From: an uncultured Muribaculaceae bacterium
GTDB lineage: Bacteria > Bacteroidota > Bacteroidia > Bacteroidales > Muribaculaceae
Reading direction: 5' to 3'
NCBI GenBank assembly: GCA_947179295.1
Contig: CAMXAZ010000017.1
Span: 1 to 47,870, forward strand
DNA: 47,870 nucleotides
The translations under genes were made by a program, and so were the position numbers. Below are positions 16,912-24,477 of this stretch, in pieces (the first letter of the stretch is position 1; the number at the start of each line of letters is the position of its first letter). The notes below the pieces were generated by a model. It was given only the letters and a program-made list of their open reading frames with translations, searched no databases and was not told the DNA's origin.

Positions 16912-17666
16912 AATCTGACAGGGATGTTGCAGGCAGCAAGTTCGCGTTTGAGGTCTTCAACGGAAATTTCGCCATAGTGGAATATTGAAGCGGCAAGAGC
17001 GGCGTCGGCTTTGCCGAGTGTTAGAACGTCGGCGATGTCGCTGACACTCCCTGCGCCGCCTGATGCAATGATCGGGATGCTGACGGTGGAGGCAAGGCGG
17101 CTGAACGTGTCGCAGGGATAGCCTCGGCGAGTGCCGTCGTGGTTCATGGATGTGAACATGATCTCTCCGGCTCCGCGTTTTTCTGCTTCTGCGGCCCATG
17201 TGAAAAGTTCTCGGTCAGAAAGGCGTGTGCCTCCGTGGGTGGTCACGTGCCAGATGCCGTCATCTGTCATTCTGGCGTCAATAGCTACGACTACAAACTG
17301 GCTGCCGTAGCGGGAGGCGATCTCGCTGATGAGTTCGGGGCGGCGGACTGCGGCTGAGTTGACGGTGATCTTGTCTGCGCCGGCGTCAAGTAGGCGCGAT
17401 GCGTCATCAAGTGAGGCAATGCCTCCGCCAACGGTGAACGGGATGTTCAGGCGGTCGGAAATGCGTTCAACGAGTCGGGCAAAAGTGCTTCGCTCTTCGA
17501 GAGTGGCGCTGATGTCGAGAAAGACGAGTTCGTCAGCACCTTCGGCTGCATAGCGGGCGCCAAGTTCCACAGGGTCGCCCACATCTGTCAGGCCGGTGAA
17601 GTTTACGCCTTTTACAGTGCGTCCGTTTTTGACGTCAAGACATGGAATAATGCGTTTTGCAAGCAT
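16908..17666 (-). CDS. hisF: Imidazole glycerol phosphate synthase cyclase HisF
   Basis: Cyclase subunit that uses ammonia from HisH to make imidazole glycerol phosphate and AICAR. The 252 residues form a TIM barrel with the two catalytic aspartates (IPCLDVKNGR near residue 11 and VAIDAR near 130) and the phosphate-binding GGGI and SGGAGS loops. The start at 17666 is well placed. It is preceded by an unusual leader with inverted repeats and mini-ORFs (17667-17956). HisH is not in the window. Confidence 0.97.
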   Translation of the reverse strand: MLAKRIIPCLDVKNGRTVKGVNFTGLTDVGDPVELGARYAAEGADELVFLDISATLEERSTFARLVERISDRLNIPFTVGGGIASLDDASRLLDAGADKITVNSAAVRRPELISEIASRYGSQFVVVAIDARMTDDGIWHVTTHGGTRLSDRELFTWAAEAEKRGAGEIMFTSMNHDGTRRGYPCDTFSRLASTVSIPIIASGGAGSVSDIADVLTLGKADAALAASIFHYGEISVEDLKRELAACNIPVRL

Positions 17667-17694
17667 AAGTAGCTGTTAAAAGTTAAACACATTA

Positions 17695-17707
17695 TATAAG
17701 TAACTCT
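17695..17707. repeat. Left arm of 13-bp inverted repeat
   Basis: TATAAGTAACTCT, exactly complementary in reverse to 17887-17899. With a two-base gap the match continues outwards into ACACATT, giving an imperfect arm of about 21 bases. The arms enclose 179 bases, and this one lies about 30 bases upstream of hisF. Confidence 0.7.
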
Positions 17708-17886
17708 TCAAAATTAAACGATATAATGTACATTAGTAACTCCTATGGATGATCTTTTATACTCTCTGCGGTTTTATTCCGGTCAGAATCAAGTTCTTCA
17801 TCGGTCGTTTATGTCTATAAACTCCCTCTTCAGTCCTCGATTCTGCCTCTGAATAAATCCCGCATATAGTATAAATTAATTTTTTC

Positions 17887-17899
17887 AGAGTTACTTATA
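17887..17899. repeat. Right arm of 13-bp inverted repeat
   Basis: AGAGTTACTTATA, the reverse complement of 17695-17707, continuing to AATGTGT outside. See the left arm. The arrangement could be an invertible segment, a small element's ends or a paired regulator site. Confidence 0.7.
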
Positions 17900-17925
17900 A
17901 TAAATGTGTGCATGTTAATCTTTGG

Positions 17926-17956
17926 CAAAATTAAGCAAAAAAATCGTATTTGTAAA
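17926..17956 (-). promoter_or_regulatory. Candidate hisF promoter
   Basis: Minus-strand -7 TAATTTTG (17933-17926), 19-base spacer and a weak -33 TTTA (17956-17953, one mismatch). A transcript would begin near 17919 and carry a leader of about 250 bases containing both repeat arms. Confidence 0.45.
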
Positions 17957-18083
17957 ATAGGTGCCGGAAGGAAATCTGAGGTGATGTTTTATTGCGAAGT
18001 GTTAAAATGAGTGGATGGCAATGACAAATTTTAGAGTTTTTTTACTTTAAAACACCGAGGCAACAAAAAAACAATAAAAAAAG

Positions 18084-18114
18084 TTTGGTATGTAAATAAA
18101 ATGTCTTACCTTTG
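18084..18114 (+). promoter_or_regulatory. Promoter of the small lipoprotein gene
   Basis: -33 TTTG (18084-18087), 19-base spacer, -7 TACCTTTG (18107-18114). Full consensus match; predicted start near 18121, leader about 42 bases. Confidence 0.8.
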
Positions 18115-18162
18115 CGGTGTTTTTGAAGCTTAAAATTGTTTTATAATTTAATCAAAAAGAAA

Positions 18163-18363
18163 ATGAAAAAGTTAGTTTTATTACTCGCTGTAGTTTTCAG
18201 CGCATCTCTTTACTCTTGCGGTTCTTCTGACAAGAAGGCTGAAGCTGCTGACTCTGCAGTTGTAGAAGAAGTTGCTGTAGAAGAAGTTGTTGTTGCTGAT
18301 TCTGTAGCTCCTGCTGACAGCGCTGCTGCTGTTGTTGATTCTGCTGCTGTTGTTGCTGAATAA
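18163..18363 (+). CDS. Small Ala/Val-rich lipoprotein
   Basis: 66 residues. The first 19 are a lipoprotein signal (MKKLVLLLAVVFSASL, lipobox LYSC with Cys19). The mature part is a low-complexity run of Ala, Val, Ser, Asp and Glu with repeated VEEV and ADS(A/V) units and no aromatic or basic residues after the first lysines. The ATG at 18163 is preferred to one at 18136, since it begins the signal. It has its own strong promoter and terminator, so it is a highly independent and probably well-expressed unit. Function unknown. Confidence 0.75.
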   Translation: MKKLVLLLAVVFSASLYSCGSSDKKAEAADSAVVEEVAVEEVVVADSVAPADSAAAVVDSAAVVAE

Positions 18364-18407
18364 TTCAGGCGAACAGACACAGACGCAACTTTCAAACGAA
18401 AGAAATC

Positions 18408-18445
18408 AAGCTGATTGCTCCAAGAGCGACCAGCTTCTTTTTTTT
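18408..18445 (+). terminator. Terminator of the small lipoprotein gene
   Basis: AAGCTG/CAGCTT stem with an inner GCTC/GAGC stem (loop CAA), followed by CTTTTTTTT. Strong intrinsic terminator. Confidence 0.85.
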
Positions 18446-18565
18446 ATATGTCTGTGTCAATAGCCGGAGTGGCTGACGGCAACAGATTGCGCCCGGTGAT
18501 TGGTGTTTAGGAAGAATATCTTATGCTTTTGGGTGCTTAGATTTTATATTTGTGAGAAAATTTGC

Positions 18566-18573
18566 TAATTTTG
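18566..18573 (+). promoter_or_regulatory. -7 box of the dus gene
   Basis: TAATTTTG with a weak TTTT 20 bases upstream (18542-18545). The start of transcription near 18580 would exclude the upstream GTG at 18552 and supports the ATG at 18591. Confidence 0.45.
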
Positions 18574-18590
18574 TTTTAGAATTAGCACTT

Positions 18591-19595
18591 ATGCAGATAT
18601 GTAACATAGATTTAGGCGAGCGTCCGGTGATGCTTGCCCCGATGGAAGATGTGACAGACCGCTCTTTCCGCCTGATGTGCAAGGAGCAAGGAGCCTCGAT
18701 GGTCTATACCGAGTTTGTCAGCGCGGATGCTCTCATACGAGACATTCCGGCGACTACGCGCAAACTTGCTATAGATCCGGCCGAACGTCCTACAGCTATC
18801 CAGATATATGGTCGTGAAATCGAGCCGATGGTCGAGGCTGCAAAGATTGTCGAAGCGGCCGGCCCTGACATCATTGATATAAACTTCGGTTGTCCTGTTA
18901 AAAAGGTGGCCGGCAAGGGTGCGGGGGCAGGAATGCTGCGCGATATTCCGAAAATGCTCTCGATCACACGTGCTGTGGTTGATGCTGTCAAACTGCCTGT
19001 CACGGTCAAGACCCGTTTGGGCTGGGACCATAATTCCAAAATAATAGTCGAGCTGGCCGAGCAGCTTCAGGACTGTGGCATAAAGGCTCTGACAGTGCAT
19101 GGACGGACTCGTTCTCAGATGTACACCGGATCGGCTGACTGGGAGATGATAGCGAAGGTGAAGGAAAACCCGCGCCTGACCATTCCGCTGATTGGCAATG
19201 GTGATATCACCACTCCGGAGCAAGCTCGTGATGCTTTTGACCGTTATGGAGTTGACGGGGTGATGGTGGGGCGCGCTTCAATCGGTGCTCCCTGGATTTT
19301 CCATGAGATCAGAAGCCTGATTGACGGAACCGGAGCAGAGCCTCTGAGTGTGGAGGAAAAATTCGCCCTGATACGCAGGCAGATCAGTGAGAGCGTCAGC
19401 CGGATAGATGAATACAGAGGCATACTGCATATACGGCGCCATCTTGCGGCATCGCCTTTATTTAAGGGAATATCGCATTTCCGCGACACTCGCATTGAAA
19501 TGCTCAGGGCATCGACTGTCGATGATCTGTTCGGTATTCTTGACCGAGTAGAAGAAATTGTAAAAGAAAACCAATCAAAAGAAAAAGAGATATGA
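18591..19595 (+). CDS. dusB: tRNA-dihydrouridine synthase
   Basis: FMN enzyme that reduces specific uridines in the D-loop of tRNA. 334 residues with the family signature LAPMEDVTDRSFR at the N-terminus, the catalytic cysteine in NFGCPVKKV, a GAGAGMLRD loop, VKTRLGWD and the HGRTRSQMYTGSADW block, then GNGDI and GVMVGRAS phosphate-binding loops. It resembles the DusB branch; the exact target position is not certain. The ATG at 18591 fits relatives. Its TGA overlaps the ATG of the GIN-domain gene. Confidence 0.92.
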   Translation: MQICNIDLGERPVMLAPMEDVTDRSFRLMCKEQGASMVYTEFVSADALIRDIPATTRKLAIDPAERPTAIQIYGREIEPMVEAAKIVEAAGPDIIDINFGCPVKKVAGKGAGAGMLRDIPKMLSITRAVVDAVKLPVTVKTRLGWDHNSKIIVELAEQLQDCGIKALTVHGRTRSQMYTGSADWEMIAKVKENPRLTIPLIGNGDITTPEQARDAFDRYGVDGVMVGRASIGAPWIFHEIRSLIDGTGAEPLSVEEKFALIRRQISESVSRIDEYRGILHIRRHLAASPLFKGISHFRDTRIEMLRASTVDDLFGILDRVEEIVKENQSKEKEI

Positions 19596-20287
19596 AAACA
19601 CTGACCACCTTACTTATGTCGCTCTGCTTCCTTGGGGCATCGGCCTCCGGGCTTGTGAAATATGAATTGAAAGTCAACGAATTTCATGAGTTGAAAGTGG
19701 TTGATGCAATCAGAGTTGTCTATTCCAGTAGTACGGATTCGGCCGGCATGGCTGTTTTTACTTGCCCTTCTGAACAGGCTTCGGCCCTTATTTTCAATAA
19801 CAAGGGTGGAAAGCTCTCCATGCAGATTTCTACTGAAAGTGTAGGGTCTAAGGATCTGCCGGTTGTGTATGTCTATTCTTCTTATCTTAATAAGATTGAA
19901 AACTCAGGAGATTCTCTTGTCAAGGCTGTGAGGATTACAGAGTGTCCGAAATTCACTGCGACTCTGATCGGCAACGGCCGCCTTTCTGTTCCTGACGTGA
20001 AGGCGACTGAGGTTAATGCCGCTATTCAGACCGGTAACGGCACTTTGGTTGTCGGTGGTGAATGCCAGCGGGCTAATATCAAATTTATGGGAACCGGCGT
20101 TATTCAGGCTGATGAACTGAAAGCTGTCGATGTCAATGTCAAGGCCGGAGGCACCGGGTCGATTGGAGTATGGCCCCAGGAGTCTCTTTCGGTTTCCGGG
20201 GTGGGCAGTACCAAGGTCTACTATAAAGGCAATCCCGAAATCAAGAACCGCACTGTCGGGGTCAAGACTCTTCCGATGCAGCAGTAA
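19592..20287 (+). CDS. Head GIN-domain (DUF2807) exported protein
   Basis: 231 residues with an N-terminal signal peptide (MKTLTTLLMSLCFLGASASG). The rest is made of short beta strands with recurring Asn/Gly turns (IGNGRLSVPDVKA, QTGNGTLVVGG, GGTGSIGVW), typical of the putative auto-transporter adhesin head GIN domain, a right-handed beta solenoid on the cell envelope. It overlaps dus by four bases (ATGA) and ends at a strong terminator. Ligand unknown. Confidence 0.85.
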   Translation: MKTLTTLLMSLCFLGASASGLVKYELKVNEFHELKVVDAIRVVYSSSTDSAGMAVFTCPSEQASALIFNNKGGKLSMQISTESVGSKDLPVVYVYSSYLNKIENSGDSLVKAVRITECPKFTATLIGNGRLSVPDVKATEVNAAIQTGNGTLVVGGECQRANIKFMGTGVIQADELKAVDVNVKAGGTGSIGVWPQESLSVSGVGSTKVYYKGNPEIKNRTVGVKTLPMQQ

Positions 20288-20310
20288 AAAGTTATTTTTG
20301 GAGATACAGA

Positions 20311-20351
20311 AATCCCGCGTTCCGATATGCCGGAGCCGCGGGATTTTTTTT
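20311..20351 (+). terminator. Terminator of the dus/GIN operon
   Basis: Nine-bp perfect stem AATCCCGCG/CGCGGGATT with a 17-base loop, followed by a run of eight T. Works for the plus strand only. Confidence 0.88.
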
Positions 20352-20376
20352 CGTCGGTATTGTCAGACGGGTAGGA

Positions 20377-21102
20377 TCAGTTTGCGATTTTGATTGATCC
20401 GGCTGATGATTTGTCAATTGTCGAGCGGTTGACCTTGAGGGCGGGGGCTTTTATTGAACCCGCGCTGGAGGCCTCGAAATCGCCTCTGTCTGCTTGTCCG
20501 GAAGTAATGGATATCGAGCCGGCAGATGAGGCCTCGCAGCTGATTCGCTCGGCTTTTACTGCAGCTGTTTTTACGCTGGCTCCGGATGATGCTTCGAGAT
20601 CTATGTGAGAGGCGTTGAGATTGCCGGTGGAGACTGAGGCTCCGGAAGATGCTTCAATGTCAAGTTTGGCGGCGGTCAGTGACGAGAATACGATTTTTCC
20701 GGCAGAAGACGCTTCGAGGCTGATCTTCTTTCTGGACGATGAAATCGGATTTGTACACTTTACAGTGGCCCCTGAAGAGGCTTCTACAGAGCAGACAATC
20801 GGAGCAGATACGGTAACGGTGACTCCGTTAATTTTTTTATTGGTGCTTTTCCAATTGTGCTTTGGCTGGATTTCAAGTGTTTTGCCGCTGACTTTAACAT
20901 CAATAAATTCAATCTGTTTGGCATCGCCGGATATAGTCACGCTGGTATTTCCCCCGGTTGTGGGTTTGTAGACCACGTTGACTCCGGCGCTTGCTTCGAT
21001 TGCTTCGACCTGCTTGGTGATTTTCATAACTTTTGATTCGGCAAAAGCGATCAGGCTGACGGTTAGGCACAAAGTGCTTAGAATGGATTTTTTCAGTGTC
21101 AT
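20377..21102 (-). CDS. Head GIN-domain protein with EASSGAS repeats
   Basis: 241 residues: signal peptide (MTLKKSILSTLCLTVSLIAFA) and a DUF2807 beta solenoid. The C-terminal half repeats EASS(G/A)(A/G)S about six times at intervals of 18-21 residues (residues about 115-235), as expected for one ladder rung per turn. I set the start at 21102; the frame stays open for another 660 bases, but that part is antisense to the symporter gene and is not coding. The gene faces its paralogue at 19592-20287 tail to tail, and the symporter gene lies 62 bases upstream. Confidence 0.88.
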   Translation of the reverse strand: MTLKKSILSTLCLTVSLIAFAESKVMKITKQVEAIEASAGVNVVYKPTTGGNTSVTISGDAKQIEFIDVKVSGKTLEIQPKHNWKSTNKKINGVTVTVSAPIVCSVEASSGATVKCTNPISSSRKKISLEASSAGKIVFSSLTAAKLDIEASSGASVSTGNLNASHIDLEASSGASVKTAAVKAERISCEASSAGSISITSGQADRGDFEASSAGSIKAPALKVNRSTIDKSSAGSIKIAN

Positions 21103-21164
21103 AATAATAATGATTGTTGAAACAGTTTTTATAATATGACGCGAGAAATTCGAAAAAGTTACAT

Positions 21165-22349
21165 TCAGCCTTTTACAAATTTCTGTTGTTGTTTGCTCGC
21201 CTCCGGAGGAAAGATGCGGTTGATGATGGCTGCTATCGCGCCGTCGCCGGTTACGTTGCAGGCTGTGCCAAAGCTGTCCATCGCTATGTAAAGGGCTATC
21301 ATGAGCGCTACCATCTGTTCGTCGAAGCCGAGTATTGACTGCAGTAGTCCGATGGATGCCATGATAGCGCCGCCGGGAATTCCCGGAGCTGCTATGATGG
21401 TGATGCCAAGCATACCGATGAAGTGACAGAACAGACCAAGGTCGTGTGGCTGATTGTGCATGATCATCAAAGCCAGGGCGCAGGCCACGATTTTCAGAGT
21501 ACTGCCGCTCATGTGTATTGTGGCGCACAGTGGAATGACAAAGCCTGCGATGTCCTCGCGGATACCCATTTTGATAGCCTGGCGGAGTGTCACCGGAATT
21601 GTGGCGGCTGAGGATTGTGTGCCGAGGGCTGTAAAATAGGCAGGGAGCATGGTGCGTAGCATCCGAAACGGATTTTTGCGGGCAAACGGGGCGGCTATGC
21701 AGTACTGGAGAACCAGAATGAAGACATGAAGGATGAATATTATGACAATGATCTTCATGAAACATTTGAGGATCATGCCAACCTGTCCTTCGATGGTCAT
21801 GTTGAGGAAGATACCGAAGATGTAGATGGGCAGGAGCGGCAGGATGGCTGCGTCGATAGTCTTGGAAACTATGTCGCGGAATTCTGAGAAGCCGTTTTTA
21901 AGTGACTTCCCGTTGAGAAACGCCATGCCGAGACCGAGCATGAATGCAAGGACAAGAGCTGTCATTACGGTCATAAGCGGAGGCATTTCGATTGTGAAAT
22001 ACGGCAATAGCTGGGAGGTGCTGTCGTTTAAGGCTACGCTTTCCTCGCCTCCGATCAGAGACGGGAAAGTCAGTGAGCCGGTAAAGTAGGAGAGGAGTCC
22101 GGCCATGAAGGTGGCGATATAGGCGATAGCGGCGGTTACAACAAGCAGTTTGCCGGCGCGGCCTCCGATGTCGGCTATGGCCGGAGCGACAAAGCCGACT
22201 ATGATCATGGGGATCATGAATCCGAGGAACTGAGAGAAGATGGCGTTGAAAGTCGCCATGATTCTGCCGCACCATACAGGAGCTATTAGACCAAGCAGTA
22301 TGCCGGTCATAATGGCGATGAGGATGCGTGGAAGGAGGCCTAATTTCAT
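21165..22349 (-). CDS. Dicarboxylate/amino acid:cation symporter
   Basis: 394 residues, polytopic, of the DAACS (GltP/SstT) family that imports acidic or small neutral amino acids or dicarboxylates with Na+ or H+. The key blocks are the serine-rich ALGTQSSAATIPVTLR hairpin (about 240-255) and the MDSFGTACNVTGDGA motif near the C-terminus that binds substrate and cation. The N-terminus starts directly with a membrane helix (LLPRILIAIMTGILLG). It follows nadE after 44 bases and is probably co-transcribed with it. Substrate cannot be decided from the sequence. Confidence 0.9.
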   Translation of the reverse strand: MKLGLLPRILIAIMTGILLGLIAPVWCGRIMATFNAIFSQFLGFMIPMIIVGFVAPAIADIGGRAGKLLVVTAAIAYIATFMAGLLSYFTGSLTFPSLIGGEESVALNDSTSQLLPYFTIEMPPLMTVMTALVLAFMLGLGMAFLNGKSLKNGFSEFRDIVSKTIDAAILPLLPIYIFGIFLNMTIEGQVGMILKCFMKIIVIIFILHVFILVLQYCIAAPFARKNPFRMLRTMLPAYFTALGTQSSAATIPVTLRQAIKMGIREDIAGFVIPLCATIHMSGSTLKIVACALALMIMHNQPHDLGLFCHFIGMLGITIIAAPGIPGGAIMASIGLLQSILGFDEQMVALMIALYIAMDSFGTACNVTGDGAIAAIINRIFPPEASKQQQKFVKG

Positions 22350-22393
22350 GAGATGGCAGATTTAAGATTTTGTGATGAATGGTTGGTATTGTA

Positions 22394-24352
22394 TCAGAAA
22401 TCCTGGCGCCAAAGTGTGGATGACGCATCAGATGGCATGCGCCAGTCTCCGCGTGGCGACAGGCAGACAGATCCGACTTTAGGTCCGTCAGGCAGGCATG
22501 ACCGCTTGAACTGTTGGTTGAAGAATCTGCGCATAAATACCGAAAGCCAGTGAGTTATTGTCTCATCAGAGTATTCATCCTTTGTAAAGGCATTGCGGGC
22601 GAGGAGGTAGATTCTTTCGGGTGTGAAGCCGTAGCGCAACATGTAGTAGAGGAAGAAATCATGAAGTTCATAGGGGCCTACGAGATCTTCTGTCTTCTGC
22701 CGGATATTGCCGTCACTGTCGGCCGGGATGAGTTCGGGGCTGATGGGAGTGTCGATGATGTCGAGCAGGCATCTGCGGACTTCTGACTTTTCCGGAGCTT
22801 CTGATGCAAAATAATTGACGAGGTATTTGACCAGAGTCTTGGGGACACCGGCGTTTACTCCATACATAGACATGTGGTCTCCGTTGTATGTGGCCCAACC
22901 TAAAGCGAGTTCCGAGAGATCGCCTGTGCCAAGCACTATGCCTCCGGTCTGATTGGCGATGTCCATCAGCAGCATTGTGCGTTGGCGGGCCTGTGAATTT
23001 TCATAGGTAACATCGTGATTTTCCGGGTTGTGTCCGATATCTTTAAAGTGTTGCTTTACTGCAGCGCCGATGTTGATTTCACGGGATGTCACGCCCAGAT
23101 GGCCCATCAGGTCAACTGCATTGGAGTGGGTTCTGTCGGTTGTGCCGAAGCCTGGCATCGTAACGCCGATTATTCCTTTGCGGTCAAGACCCAGACGGTC
23201 AAATGTTCTGACGGCGATCAGGAGCGCGAGAGTGGAATCAAGACCGCCTGAAATACCGACGGTAAGCGTATGGCAACAGATTGCATCGAGTCTTTTGGCC
23301 AGAGCTGCAACCTGGATATTTATGATTTCTTCGCAGCGTTCATGGATGGCTTCAGAGCCTGCGGGGACAAAGGGATGAGGATCTATGTTGCGGAGCAGTG
23401 TCCGGCTTGTGGAGTCCGATTCGATGTTTTGGCGGGTATTGTCGCATGTACTTGAATCAATACTTGAGCTTTCGATCGTAATTCCTTTGCATTCAGTTGA
23501 CGCACAGTCTGCGAAGGTTGTCATGTGTATGCGGTCGCGCTCAAGTGCCTGAATATCGACATCGGCAATCGAGGTGTTGTCAGCCGGATTCCAGCGATGG
23601 TTGGCGCGAAGCACTGATCCGTTTTCGCAGATGATGGCTTTACCGTCAAAAGTAAGGTCGGTGGATGATTCTCCCCATCCGGCTCCGGCATAGGCATAGG
23701 CGCAGAGGCAGCGGGCAGACTGCTGTTGCAGCAGGGATGTGAGATATTTATATTTGCCGATAAGGTCGTCGGATGCAGACAGATTCAGAATGATCTGTGC
23801 ACCGGCCATTGCAAGTCGGCATGAAGGTGGAATCGGCACCCAGAGGTCTTCGCATATCTCTATTCCAACCAAAGTTCCGTGGGAGCGGAAGATGCGGCCT
23901 GAGGTCATTTCAAAGGTCTCGCCGCAGATTTCCACAGCCTCACATGATCCGCTGGGCAGCGGGCGCCACCAGCGCCGTTCGTAAAACTCGTTGTAGTTCG
24001 GTATGTAGGATTTTGAGACGAGGTCAACTTTGCCGTTGCGTATGAAGGCCGCGCAGTTGTAGAGCGCGCCGGCATGACGCACCGGCAGTCCGACTGCAAA
24101 ATGCACATTAAGGTTCTTTGAATAGTCCCGAAGGTCTATGAGGGCCTTTGCGGCCGCATCAAGAAGTGCGGAATTATGGAAAAGATCTCCGCAGGTGTAA
24201 GCCGTAAGGCTCATTTCCGGGAATACGGCCAGTTCGACCCGGCTTGATTCAAGTTCCATCAGTTTTGACTTTATGCCGTCGAGGTTGAACCCGACGTCGG
24301 CCACCTTTACGGTCGGGGCTGCGGCTGCTATGCGAATAAAACCGTTGTGCAT
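22394..24352 (-). CDS. nadE: Glutamine-dependent NAD+ synthetase
   Basis: Two-domain enzyme making NAD+ from deamido-NAD+, ATP and glutamine. The N-terminal nitrilase-type glutaminase (about 1-280) shows its triad: Glu in FPEMSLTAY, Lys in SKSYIPNYNEFYE and Cys in IEICEDLW. The C-terminal synthetase carries the PP-loop VGISGGLDSTLAL (about 360) and the LGTGDLSELALGW block. At 652 residues it has the normal length. A weak minus-strand -7 box TAATTTCG (24394-24387) may be its promoter, back to back with that of cls. Confidence 0.97.
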   Translation of the reverse strand: MHNGFIRIAAAAPTVKVADVGFNLDGIKSKLMELESSRVELAVFPEMSLTAYTCGDLFHNSALLDAAAKALIDLRDYSKNLNVHFAVGLPVRHAGALYNCAAFIRNGKVDLVSKSYIPNYNEFYERRWWRPLPSGSCEAVEICGETFEMTSGRIFRSHGTLVGIEICEDLWVPIPPSCRLAMAGAQIILNLSASDDLIGKYKYLTSLLQQQSARCLCAYAYAGAGWGESSTDLTFDGKAIICENGSVLRANHRWNPADNTSIADVDIQALERDRIHMTTFADCASTECKGITIESSSIDSSTCDNTRQNIESDSTSRTLLRNIDPHPFVPAGSEAIHERCEEIINIQVAALAKRLDAICCHTLTVGISGGLDSTLALLIAVRTFDRLGLDRKGIIGVTMPGFGTTDRTHSNAVDLMGHLGVTSREINIGAAVKQHFKDIGHNPENHDVTYENSQARQRTMLLMDIANQTGGIVLGTGDLSELALGWATYNGDHMSMYGVNAGVPKTLVKYLVNYFASEAPEKSEVRRCLLDIIDTPISPELIPADSDGNIRQKTEDLVGPYELHDFFLYYMLRYGFTPERIYLLARNAFTKDEYSDETITHWLSVFMRRFFNQQFKRSCLPDGPKVGSVCLSPRGDWRMPSDASSTLWRQDF

Positions 24353-24423
24353 GGGATGATATATGTGAAATACGTGATTTGGAGCACGAAATTAGAAATA
24401 AATCCGCTATTTTTATAGTATAA

Positions 24424-24455
24424 GTTGATAAATTTTAAAAATAGGTTTAACTTTG
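24424..24455 (+). promoter_or_regulatory. Promoter of cls
   Basis: -33 GTTG (24424-24427), 20-base spacer, -7 TAACTTTG (24448-24455). Predicted start near 24462, leaving a leader of about 16 bases before the ATG. Confidence 0.65.
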
Positions 24456-24477
24456 TGCTTGCTGACATTGGTATATT

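Larger units (their letters stand above)
17667..18083. other. hisF leader and intergenic region
   Basis: About 415 bases without a listed gene. It holds a minus-strand promoter candidate (17926-17956), a second minus-strand -7 box TAATTTTG (17716-17709, no good -33), a 13-bp perfect inverted repeat (17695-17707 and 17887-17899) and a third related box ATTAGTAACTC (17732-17742). Two minus-strand mini-ORFs are possible: 27 codons at 17830-17913, and 13 codons at 17692-17733 preceded by an AGGAG six bases upstream. The rest is AT-rich. Confidence 0.55.

Noticed and set aside
17745-17852. 35-codon plus-strand frame between the inverted-repeat arms
   Set aside because: No start signals, no family resemblance, and composition like random AT-rich DNA.
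21103-21765. Upstream extension of the EASSGAS-repeat protein to 462 residues
   Set aside because: This part is antisense to the symporter gene and rich in His/Arg/Ser as chance frames are. The signal peptide starts at 21102.
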